A stretch of 64,000 nucleotides of DNA from Roseiarcus sp963787135. Its GTDB lineage: Bacteria > Pseudomonadota > Alphaproteobacteria > Rhizobiales > Beijerinckiaceae. The translations under genes were made by a program, and so were the position numbers. Where the stretch lies: assembly GCA_963787135.1 (NCBI GenBank), contig CAWBBW010000007.1, positions 248,001 through 312,000 on the forward strand. The letters are read 5' to 3'. The notes beneath the pieces were generated by a model. The model worked only from the letters and a program-made list of their open reading frames with translations, was not told the origin of the DNA and made no database searches. Shown in pieces: positions 55,971-63,149 of this stretch. The first letter of the stretch is position 1; every line of letters starts with the position of its first letter.

Positions 55971-55997
55971 TCGCGGCGCTCCGCCGGAGCGCCGCGA
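55971..55997 (+). terminator. Strong GC hairpin after precursor gene copy 2
   Basis: A perfect 12-bp stem (TCGCGGCGCTCC/GGAGCGCCGCGA) with a three-base loop, 18 bp after the second copy's stop and about 140 bp before the kinase-like gene. Its sequence differs from the hairpin after copy 1 but its position and form are the same. Confidence 0.65.
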
Positions 55998-56138
55998 TAA
56001 CGTTGGACGATGGCTCTGGGCATCCCGAACACGCGCGGTGCGCTGCTCTCATCGCACGGCCTTGCCTGGGCCTCCCCGATGACCATAAATGGCTACAGTC
56101 CCTGAAGCGGGCGCCAAGCGGCGGGAGTGAAAGACGCC

Positions 56139-57221
56139 ATGCACCTCACCGCCGCCAATCTGCCGTACTTTCTCATGGATCGAACCCTGCTCGGCGCCGA
56201 CGAGCTGGCTTCGGGCCGCGTCTCCGTCCTCGACGCCAGCCGGCGCAACCGCAATTTCAAGGTAATGCGCCAGGGCGCGACCGGTCTCTTCGTCAAGCAG
56301 ATGCGCGACATGCAGACCGACGCCATGCTCACCCTGAAGCGGGAGGCTGCCTGCTATGAGATCGCGCGCGACACTCCTGAAGTCGCCCGCATCATGCCGC
56401 GCCTCATTCGCTACGATGAAAATCGACACACGATTGTGCTCGAGCTCCTGCCCGACGCCGAGAGCCTCCTCGCTTACCATGGCCGCCACAAAGGCTTTCC
56501 GGTCGAGATCGGACGAATGTTGGGCGAAGGGATCGGCCTCTATCACGCCAAGGCCGGCGCGCTCGTCGAGAACGAGAAACTGAAACCGCTGCTGCTGCGG
56601 CAGACGCCGGTGATCCTCACGCTGGGCCGCGGCGGCCACGACATCCTCAGCCGCTTCGGCCGTATCGGGCCGACGGTTTCGGCGGTGCTCCAGCAGCACA
56701 AGGACTTTGAAGGCCTGCTCGACGCGCTCGGCGCGGAGTGGCGATTCGACAGCCTGATCCACGGCGACATGAAATGGGACAACGTGCTCGTTTTTCCGGG
56801 CGAGAACGGGCTCGACTTTCGCATTGCTGATTGGGAAATGGCGGACTTCGGCGACGCCGCCTGGGATGTGGGCGCGGTCCTGCAGAGCTTTCTCTCGACG
56901 TGGATCATGTCCATGCCGATCGCGAGCGGCCTGGCTCCGGAAGCCTATATCGGGATGGCGGCTCAGCCGCTCGAGGCGATGCGGCCGGTGCTCAAGGCCT
57001 TCTGGGAGGCATATGCGAAAACGCGTGGCTTCAACGACGAGCAGGGGCGGCGCGAACTTGCGCGCTGCATGCGCTTCGGCGCGGCTCGGTTGACCTGGTC
57101 GGCGATCGAGCAGCGCTTGTACGTTTCCCAGCTCGACCCGGCGGCGACCGCGCTTCTGCAGGTCAGCCTCAACATCCTCAAAGATCCGCCGCGCGCGGTG
57201 CGGGATTTTGTCGATGTCTAA
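56139..57221 (+). CDS. APH-fold kinase-like protein, class V lanthipeptide LanK type
   Basis: A 360-residue aminoglycoside-phosphotransferase-fold protein. Kinase residues are present: Lys53 in LFVKQM, Glu69 in KREAACYE, the catalytic loop HGDMKWDN at 208-215 and the metal Asp231 in RIADWEMADFGD. In class V lanthipeptide pathways such a protein phosphorylates Ser/Thr of the precursor so that a HopA1-type protein can eliminate phosphate. The ATG at 56139 has GGGAG 11 bases upstream; a GTG at 56127 is possible. The stop overlaps the HopA1 gene's start by 8 bp. Confidence 0.85.
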   Translation: MHLTAANLPYFLMDRTLLGADELASGRVSVLDASRRNRNFKVMRQGATGLFVKQMRDMQTDAMLTLKREAACYEIARDTPEVARIMPRLIRYDENRHTIVLELLPDAESLLAYHGRHKGFPVEIGRMLGEGIGLYHAKAGALVENEKLKPLLLRQTPVILTLGRGGHDILSRFGRIGPTVSAVLQQHKDFEGLLDALGAEWRFDSLIHGDMKWDNVLVFPGENGLDFRIADWEMADFGDAAWDVGAVLQSFLSTWIMSMPIASGLAPEAYIGMAAQPLEAMRPVLKAFWEAYAKTRGFNDEQGRRELARCMRFGAARLTWSAIEQRLYVSQLDPAATALLQVSLNILKDPPRAVRDFVDV

Positions 57222-58320
57222 GCGGCCCCGCGCTTCCACGTCTAAACGTCCCCGCGCGTCAGTGTCGAAGCGCCCTCGCGCGCCAGTATCCAAACGGCCG
57301 GGCGCGAGCGTAGTCGACGCGCAGAATCGGCTCGTCGCGGCGCTCGACAAGATCGAGATCCGATCGCCGGTCGAATTCGCCTTCGCCGGTGAGAAGCCGG
57401 TCGACGCGAGGACTCAGCAGCAGCCGTCCTCCTGGGGCGGACCGCCAGCGTCGGGCGAAGACATGCTGGCGAGGGGTATCCAGGCGACCCTCTATGACCG
57501 TTGCTATGCCGAGCGGCACGGCGCTGACGGCGCGGCGACGGATGCCGCGTTCTCAGCGCGGCTCAGAGCCGCCAACACCGGGCGCGAACGCTGGGACCGT
57601 GGCTGGATCATTCATCAGTTTGGGCCCAACGGCCAGGCGTTCGTCCGCAAGGGCGACCGCGAACGCGCGGCCATGCCGGGAGCTTTCATTTTCGACGGCC
57701 CGCCCGGCATGGCGCCGCAGATCGGATCGCAAATCAGCCTTCGTGCTTCCTGCGAGACGCTCGAGGCGCAGCCGGGCTATTACTTCGCCTTTGGCGAGAC
57801 GCTCGACGAGCTCGCCGACCAGCTGAGCCTAACGCGCCTCTATTTCCACTGCGCCGCCGAGAACGCCGCTTCGCTTGTTGGCGAACTGACCTCCGCGTTC
57901 AATCGCTTTCAGACGCCATTCCAGATGAAGACGCCGGCTGCGCCGGCGCTCTATGGGCGAACAGACGCCGCAGTTCTCTATGTCGGCCAACGCTACTTCC
58001 CCATCGTGGCGCGGATCGTCGAGCAAGTTCGCAACAAAATTACGCTCGAATCCGCCACGCCGCTCTTCACCAAGACCCTCTGGCCAGGGATCGGCGCGGC
58101 AGTCGAACCTGGCTCCGGCGAAAGCTTCGGCTCGCATCGGTGCCGCCTGACCGCCGAGGGGATTGTGGACGCCTGGCGCGAAGGCGAACAAAAGACCCAG
58201 GCCCGCCTTGTGGCGATCGCGAAGCGCTTTCTCGGCGCGGGGCTCGACCTTACGCGCCCATGGCTCGGCCCGACAGGGTTCGATCCGTTTGAACGCCCCC
58301 AATCCGCGAGGCTCCCGTGA
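57214..58320 (+). CDS. HopA1-family protein, class V lanthipeptide LanY type
   Basis: A 368-residue protein. The first 30 residues hold four tandem copies of a basic nonapeptide (SKRPRASTS, SKRPRASV, SKRPRAPV, SKRPGASV). The HopA1 (T3SS effector-like) domain follows: YDRCYAERHGADGAATDAAF, GWIIHQFGPNGQAFVRKGDR, AMPGAFIFDGPPGMAPQIGS, YYFAFGETLDELADQL, LTRLYFHCAAENAASLVGEL, FQMKTPAAPALYGRTDAAVL and PLFTKTLWPGIGAAVEPGSG. In class V lanthipeptide clusters this family acts as the lyase that forms dehydroamino acids. No type III secretion genes lie near, which argues against an effector role. Confidence 0.85.
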   Translation: MSKRPRASTSKRPRASVSKRPRAPVSKRPGASVVDAQNRLVAALDKIEIRSPVEFAFAGEKPVDARTQQQPSSWGGPPASGEDMLARGIQATLYDRCYAERHGADGAATDAAFSARLRAANTGRERWDRGWIIHQFGPNGQAFVRKGDRERAAMPGAFIFDGPPGMAPQIGSQISLRASCETLEAQPGYYFAFGETLDELADQLSLTRLYFHCAAENAASLVGELTSAFNRFQTPFQMKTPAAPALYGRTDAAVLYVGQRYFPIVARIVEQVRNKITLESATPLFTKTLWPGIGAAVEPGSGESFGSHRCRLTAEGIVDAWREGEQKTQARLVAIAKRFLGAGLDLTRPWLGPTGFDPFERPQSARLP

Positions 58321-59636
58321 CCGCTGAACGCGAGCGCTTTCTCAATGCGGCGGCTGCGATCGGCCGCCGGCTTTGCCGCGATGCGGTGTGGCACGAGGGC
58401 CGTTGCGGCTGGCTTGGCTGGGCCATGGAGCCGCATGGCGGGCAATGGGTCAGCGTCTATCGCGCCATGGGCGGGCTCGTCTATGACGGCACGGCCGGGA
58501 TTGGCCTCTTTCTGGCGCGTGCCGCCCGCCTGACCGGCGATCCCATCATCGCTGCGACCGCGGAAGGCGCTTTGGCGCAGTCGCTCACCGCCGTCGAGGA
58601 CCTCACGCAGACCGGCGAATATGGATATTATTCCGGGCTCTCGGGCGTCGCGCAGTGCTGCATCGTGGCCGGTTGGGCGCTGGGCCGCGAGGATATTGTC
58701 GCGCGTGGCCGCAAGGCGATGATGGCTTGCGCCAGGCTCCCGCCCAAACCGCAACGGCTCGACATCGTCAACGGCAGCGCAGGGGCAATTCCCACGCTTC
58801 TCGAAGCCGCCGAACGCTTCGGCGAGGCCGAGTTCGCTGACGCCGCCGTCCGCCACGGGGCTCATCTCGTCGCGTCGGCGACGCGCAGCGACAAGGGCTG
58901 GTCGTGGGACACGCTCGCCATGCCGGATCAGCCGCATCTCCTGGGCTTCGCCCACGGAGCGTCGGGGATTGCCTACGCGCTGGCGCTGCTGGGCGCTTCG
59001 ACGGGCCGGAGCGACTTTGTCGACGCTGCGCGCGAGGGGATCCGTTACGAACGCGCCTATTTTCGCGAGACCGAGGGCAATTGGCCGGACTTGCGCAGCT
59101 TCGTGCAAGCGGGACCGACCGGCGAAGCGCCGTGCATGATCGCCTGGTGCCACGGCGCTCCCGGGGTCGGGTTCGCGCGCCTGATCCTCCATCAGCTCAT
59201 GCCCGATGACCCGTCCATCCTGTTCGAGGCAGAGACGGCTTTGCGCACGACAGCCGCGACCCTAGGTCAGGTCTCGCCGGGAACCGGCAATTTCTCGCTC
59301 TGCCATGGCGATGGCGGAAACGCCGACCTGCTGCTCCTGGGAGCCGACCTCCTCCGGAGGCCAGAACTCAGGAAGGAAGCCGAATCTGCTGCGATCCGCG
59401 CGCTCGATCGCTTCGAAGACACGCGCTCGCCATGGCCCTGCGGCGTGCCGAGCGCAGGGGAATCGCCCAACCTTATGCTGGGCCTGGCGGGGATAGGCTA
59501 TTTCTTCCTTCGCCTGCACGATTCCGCAGGGATTCCGACCGTTTTGCTTCCCTTGGCCGCCGTCAGGAAGTCCGCGAAATCGCGTGGAAGAGCTGCCGCG
59601 CTTGAGGGCGATTCGATCGCTCCCTCAAAGATTTAG
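58317..59636 (+). CDS. LanC-like cyclase, class V lanthipeptide LanX type
   Basis: A 439-residue alpha/alpha toroid protein. The zinc ligands are complete: Cys278 in AWCHGAPGVGFA and Cys329-His330 in NFSLCHGDGGNADLLL. The conserved LanC blocks GTAGIGLFLARAARLTG, YYSGLSGVAQCC, FAHGASGIAYALALL (His213) and PNLMLGLAGIGYFFLRL are present. LanC proteins catalyse addition of Cys thiols to dehydroalanine/dehydrobutyrine. It starts with GTG inside the stop of the HopA1 gene (GTGA), so the three enzymes are translationally coupled. Confidence 0.9.
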   Translation: MTAERERFLNAAAAIGRRLCRDAVWHEGRCGWLGWAMEPHGGQWVSVYRAMGGLVYDGTAGIGLFLARAARLTGDPIIAATAEGALAQSLTAVEDLTQTGEYGYYSGLSGVAQCCIVAGWALGREDIVARGRKAMMACARLPPKPQRLDIVNGSAGAIPTLLEAAERFGEAEFADAAVRHGAHLVASATRSDKGWSWDTLAMPDQPHLLGFAHGASGIAYALALLGASTGRSDFVDAAREGIRYERAYFRETEGNWPDLRSFVQAGPTGEAPCMIAWCHGAPGVGFARLILHQLMPDDPSILFEAETALRTTAATLGQVSPGTGNFSLCHGDGGNADLLLLGADLLRRPELRKEAESAAIRALDRFEDTRSPWPCGVPSAGESPNLMLGLAGIGYFFLRLHDSAGIPTVLLPLAAVRKSAKSRGRAAALEGDSIAPSKI

Positions 59637-59661
59637 CATGATATTTCTGTGTGAGAATTAC

Positions 59662-60546
59662 TCAATCCGGTTGAACCAACTCGCGCCCTTCCCCGGCCGC
59701 CGCCAGTGCGTCTAGCCCCTCGCGGTAGGTCGGATAGGCCGGCTTGAAGCCGAGCAGCGCCTTGGCCTTGGCGGCCGAGACCCGCTTCTCGTCCATGAAG
59801 AAGCTCGCCGCCATCGGCGAGAGCCTCGCCTCGTCGAAGGGTTCCTCCGGCGGCGGCTCGACCCCGAGCAGCGCTGCCGCATAGGCGATCACGTCCTGGG
59901 GCGGCGCCGGCTCGTCGTCGGCGACGTTCCAGATCTGGCCGTCGAGCCCGCGCATGAGCGCGAGTAGCGTCACCTCGGCGATGTCGTCGACATGGGCGCG
60001 GTTCGAGACATGGCCGGGCTTGACGATCCGGCGCGCGTCGCCCTCCCGCAGCCTCACGAGAGCGTTGCGGCCGGGGCCGTAGATGCCGGGAAGGCGGAGG
60101 ATGTCGACCGCCGCCCCGCGCGCCCTGCCCGCCTCGATCCAGCGCGCCTCGTCCGCGAGCCGCGCGAGACCCCGGTCCGAACGCGTCAGCGTCGCGCTCG
60201 TCTCGTCGATCCATTGGCCGCCGTGGTCCCCATAAACCCCGATGGTCGAATAATAGAGGATGCGGCGGAGCGCCGGCGCAGCCGCGATCGCCGAGGCGAA
60301 GAGCTGGGTCGGCGCGCCGCCCCCTGCCCGGGGCGGGATCGAGACGACGATCGCCTCCGCCCGCTGAATCGCCTGTTCGAGCGCCGGCTCCCATCTGGCG
60401 CCGTCGAAGACATAAGCCTCGACCCCGGCGGCTCGAAGCGCAGCGACGCGCTCGTCCGACCGCGCCGTGCCGCTCGCCTCTATTCCAGGCGTCCGCCGGA
60501 TGAGCGCCTCGGCGCAATATCCGATCCCGAAGAAGAAGACTCTCAC
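59662..60546 (-). CDS. NAD-dependent epimerase/dehydratase-like protein (YeeZ-type)
   Basis: A 294-residue extended-SDR protein. The Rossmann start is MRVFFFGIGYCAEALIRR, then YYSTIGVYGDHGGQWIDETS (Ser/Tyr region, with YGDHGG of the YeeZ type), ILRLPGIYGPGRNALVRLRE, HVSNRAHVDDIAEVTLLALM and IWNVADDEPAPPQDVIAYAA. The substrate is unknown. It is convergent with the LanC-like gene and is probably unrelated to it. Confidence 0.87.
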   Translation of the reverse strand: MRVFFFGIGYCAEALIRRTPGIEASGTARSDERVAALRAAGVEAYVFDGARWEPALEQAIQRAEAIVVSIPPRAGGGAPTQLFASAIAAAPALRRILYYSTIGVYGDHGGQWIDETSATLTRSDRGLARLADEARWIEAGRARGAAVDILRLPGIYGPGRNALVRLREGDARRIVKPGHVSNRAHVDDIAEVTLLALMRGLDGQIWNVADDEPAPPQDVIAYAAALLGVEPPPEEPFDEARLSPMAASFFMDEKRVSAAKAKALLGFKPAYPTYREGLDALAAAGEGRELVQPD

Positions 60547-60668
60547 GTCCGCATTGTGATTCGCCGAAGGCCCGAAGGCAAATCCTTATCGCAAGGCCTG
60601 AACGCAAATCCTTGTCGCAAGCGCGCCCGAACGGCGCGCTATTACATTTCACACAGCCGATCCGTCAT

Positions 60669-60812
60669 GGCCGGGCTTGTCCCGGCCATCCACGCGATGC
60701 GCCAGGGGGAAGACGGTCAAATGCGATCTTGCTGGGTTTTGTGGAGGCAATATTGCGAAGCCGTCTCATTTGTTGCAGTTGAACCGCGTGGATGGCCGGG
60801 ACAAGCCCGGCC
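60669..60812. repeat. MITE-like element with perfect 28-bp inverted repeats
   Basis: The 28 bases at 60669-60696 and 60785-60812 are exact inverse complements (GGCCGGGCTTGTCCCGGCC core, then ATCCACGCG). They are separated by 88 bp. Each arm is itself palindromic. No gene lies inside. It is probably a short non-autonomous repeat, located just upstream of the toxin-antitoxin genes. Confidence 0.7.
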
Positions 60813-60904
60813 GGACGCTAAAACTGCGTCTTTGTGTCACACAAGGCAATATTGTTGACAGAAACTGTACGGCGCTGTACGGATATCTCCGCAGAGAGGT
60901 GACC

Positions 60905-61153
60905 ATGGCCGTCAGCAAAGGCGCAGAAGAGGCGCGAAACCATCTTCCCGAACTCCTCGACGCGGCCGAGAAAGGCCGTCCGACCGTCATCACGAAGCGC
61001 GGCCGCCCAGTAGCCGTGCTGGCGCCGATCATGGCCTACAGCGCCGCCAATCGTCAGCACCCGCTGACGCCTCTTGCCGGGTCCGGGCGCGGGCTGTGGG
61101 GACCGGACAGCGCGCAAACTCTGCGCGATCTGCGCGACGAATGGAGCCGCTGA
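60905..61153 (+). CDS. Phd/YefM-type antitoxin
   Basis: An 82-residue protein with the Phd fold: VSKGAEEARNHLPELLDAAE then KGRPTVITKRGRPVAVLAPI. The C-terminal tail (LWGPDSAQTLRDLRDEWSR) would bind and block the toxin. GAGAGG lies upstream of the ATG. Its end overlaps the PIN toxin start by 13 bp, the usual coupling. Such antitoxins repress their own operon. Confidence 0.87.
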   Translation: MAVSKGAEEARNHLPELLDAAEKGRPTVITKRGRPVAVLAPIMAYSAANRQHPLTPLAGSGRGLWGPDSAQTLRDLRDEWSR

Positions 61154-61566
61154 ACCTCGACGGATTGCCGGACGATCCGCTTCTGCTGATCGACACCGCG
61201 CCCATCATCTATACGCTCGAGGCGCATCCGACGTTCGGGCCGCGTTTCAGGCCGGTCTTCGAGGCTCACGCCGCCGGAAAGCTGCGTTTCGCGGTGACGG
61301 CGATCACGATCGCGGAAGTGCTGACGGGTCCGTTTCAAGTGGGCGACGATGAGCTTGCGTCGCGCTATCGCGCCACTCTGGGGAGCTGGCGAACAATCTC
61401 GATCGACGCGGACATTGCGGAGAGCGCCGCAAGGCTGCGCGCCTCGTGCCGGCTGAAGCTGCGGGACGCCATCCAGGCCGCCAGCGCGCTCGCGATCAAC
61501 GCTGACGCGTTGGTGACACACGACCGCGACTTCGGCCGCGTTCGCTGGCTGCGTATCATTTCGTGA
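61141..61566 (+). CDS. PIN-domain toxin (VapC-like)
   Basis: A 141-residue PIN-domain ribonuclease. The acidic residues of the active site are in LLIDTAPIIYTLEAHP, ITIAEVLTG (Glu), KLRDAIQAASALAI and VTHDRDFGRV. It is encoded with the Phd-type antitoxin upstream. It probably cleaves RNA when released from the antitoxin. Confidence 0.87.
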   Translation: MEPLNLDGLPDDPLLLIDTAPIIYTLEAHPTFGPRFRPVFEAHAAGKLRFAVTAITIAEVLTGPFQVGDDELASRYRATLGSWRTISIDADIAESAARLRASCRLKLRDAIQAASALAINADALVTHDRDFGRVRWLRIIS

Positions 61567-61604
61567 TTGCGTGCTCTCGGCTTGCAAGTCGCCGCCGGGA
61601 TCCT

Positions 61605-61624
61605 TACTCTTACACGTAAGAGTA
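61605..61624 (+). promoter_or_regulatory. Perfect palindromic operator of the second toxin-antitoxin operon
   Basis: TACTCTTAC-AC-GTAAGAGTA is a perfect 9+2+9 palindrome directly upstream of the AbrB-type antitoxin gene and touches its AGGAG ribosome site (61623-61628). This is the expected binding site of a dimeric antitoxin that represses its own operon. Confidence 0.7.
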
Positions 61625-61634
61625 GGAGACCGCC

Positions 61635-61868
61635 GTGCGCATCACTTCCAAGGGTCAGGTGACCATTCCGGCGGAAATCCGCGAGCAGGCGGGCTTTCTG
61701 CCGCAGACCGAAGTGGAATTCGAGTTCGACGGCGCAGCGGTGCGCATCGTTCGCGCCAAGGCTGGCAAAAGGGCCGGACGCGGCGCTCGCCTCGTCGCTC
61801 ATCTGAGGGGCCGCGGCGATGTCGCGATGAGCACCGACGAGATCATGGCGCTGACCCGCGACGACTGA
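61635..61868 (+). CDS. AbrB/SpoVT-type antitoxin (VapB-like)
   Basis: A 77-residue swapped-hairpin AbrB protein from a GTG start with TAGGAG upstream: MRITSKGQVTIPAEIREQAG, FLPQTEVEFEFDGAAVRIVR. The C-terminal 30 residues (MSTDEIMALTRDD) form the toxin-binding tail. The stop adjoins the VapC start directly. Confidence 0.9.
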   Translation: MRITSKGQVTIPAEIREQAGFLPQTEVEFEFDGAAVRIVRAKAGKRAGRGARLVAHLRGRGDVAMSTDEIMALTRDD

Positions 61869-62276
61869 ATGAGCTCGGTATTGATTGACGCCAACGTCCT
61901 TCTCGACGTCATGACCGAAGACGCGCGTTGGCTTCAGGGGTCGGCGGAAGCCATCGAGCGGGCGGCCGACCGCTATCGCCTCGTGATCAATCCGGTCATT
62001 TTCGCCGAGGTCTCGATGCGGTTCTCGCGGATCGAGGATCTCGACGCCGCGCTTCCGAAAACCATGTTCGACCGTGAGGCAATTCCCTACGAAGCAGCCT
62101 ACATGGCGGGCAAGTCGTATCTTGCCTATCGACGGCGAGGCGGAACAAAACGTTCTCCGCTTCCGGATTTTTTCGTCGGCGCGCACGCCGCCGTCGCGGG
62201 ATATCAATTGATGACGCGGGATGTTAGGCGCTATCGCACCTATTTTCCCAAACTGCCGCTGGTCGTTCCCGACTGA
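61869..62276 (+). CDS. PIN-domain toxin (VapC-like)
   Basis: A 135-residue PIN-domain protein. It starts MSSVLIDANVLLDVMTEDAR with the first Asp, then NPVIFAEVSMRFS (Glu), LPDFFVGAHAAVAGYQLMTR (Asp) and DVRRYRTYFPKL. Paired with the AbrB-type antitoxin immediately upstream. Confidence 0.9.
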   Translation: MSSVLIDANVLLDVMTEDARWLQGSAEAIERAADRYRLVINPVIFAEVSMRFSRIEDLDAALPKTMFDREAIPYEAAYMAGKSYLAYRRRGGTKRSPLPDFFVGAHAAVAGYQLMTRDVRRYRTYFPKLPLVVPD

Positions 62277-62721
62277 GTTTTGTTCCAGGGGCCGGGCCAT
62301 CGCCCGCGCCCGCTGGCGTCGCTCGGCCCCGCGCAAAACGCTCCTGGCGACAAGACGCGCCGCCCTGACCTTCGTGGCCCTTGCGGCGAACTTCAGAGGA
62401 CACGGAGAAGGGCTGCCCGAGACGAAACTCGCCATTTATCGAGGATGATCAAACAGATGCACCCCTCTCCTCAAGCGCACGAGAATTTTGCGGCGGGGGC
62501 GGTTTTTCGCGCGCCTCCGTCGCCTGTTGCTGCCCTGATAAGCGCGAATTATCTCCCTGTTATATTCCTGTTATTTTGCTCGCGGCCCGCGCGAGGATTT
62601 AGATGGAAGCGATTGCAATCAAGAGCATTTTTAAGCATCACAGTTGGGCGTAAACTCTTGTTTCTGCCTGTAAGCAGGGCTTAACAGGACCCCGCCATTC
62701 TCCGCGGCAAACACGCGTTTT
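62277..62721. other. Intergenic stretch, nothing recognised
   Basis: About 445 bp between the VapC-like gene and the ABM-domain gene. An A/T-richer patch lies near 62540-62680. No coding frame or RNA gene is supported. Confidence 0.4.
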
Positions 62722-63051
62722 TCAACCTGTCTCAGCCGCAGGCTCGGCAACGCGCGTGAATTTCAACTCCCTCATGACCTCGCAAACCTGAAGATGGTAC
62801 TCGGCATAGAACCTCTGCCGACCCAGCTCCTTGACCGGCACATGCTCGCGATGCTGAGCCCAGGCCCGCAACGTTTCGGGCAACTCCCACTCGAACAGGG
62901 TCAGCCGCTCGCCATCCTCGGCGACGAATGGCTTATGCGAAATGTAGCCCGGCATCTTGCGGGCAAGTTCGGCCATGCGCTGAAACTGATGTTTATACTC
63001 ATCGCCGTCGCCCGCTTCCGTCCGGCGGGCGCGAAAGACGACGACCATCAT
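62722..63051 (-). CDS. Antibiotic biosynthesis monooxygenase (ABM) domain protein
   Basis: A small ferredoxin-like-fold protein of 109 residues: MMVVVFRARRTEAGDGDEYK, RMAELARKMPGYISHKPFVA, EDGERLTLFEWELPETLRAW, AQHREHVPVKELGRQRFYAE. The domain occurs in heme-degrading and quinol monooxygenases, but many members have no known role. The ATG at 63051 was chosen because GGAGAG lies nine bases upstream. The longer frame to 63123 has no such site. Confidence 0.85.
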   Translation of the reverse strand: MMVVVFRARRTEAGDGDEYKHQFQRMAELARKMPGYISHKPFVAEDGERLTLFEWELPETLRAWAQHREHVPVKELGRQRFYAEYHLQVCEVMRELKFTRVAEPAAETG

Positions 63052-63149
63052 GGGAGTCTCTCCGGACTTTGACCCGACTTGAACAGTAAACTGGCCCTCG
63101 CGCCCGCAAAGCATTGATATCATTGATGGCGGTGAGCGGTTTTCGCAAA

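Noticed and set aside
57214..58320. HopA1 protein as a secreted type III effector
   Set aside because: No type III secretion or chaperone genes lie near, and the gene is coupled to a kinase-like and a LanC-like gene, which fits lanthipeptide synthesis.
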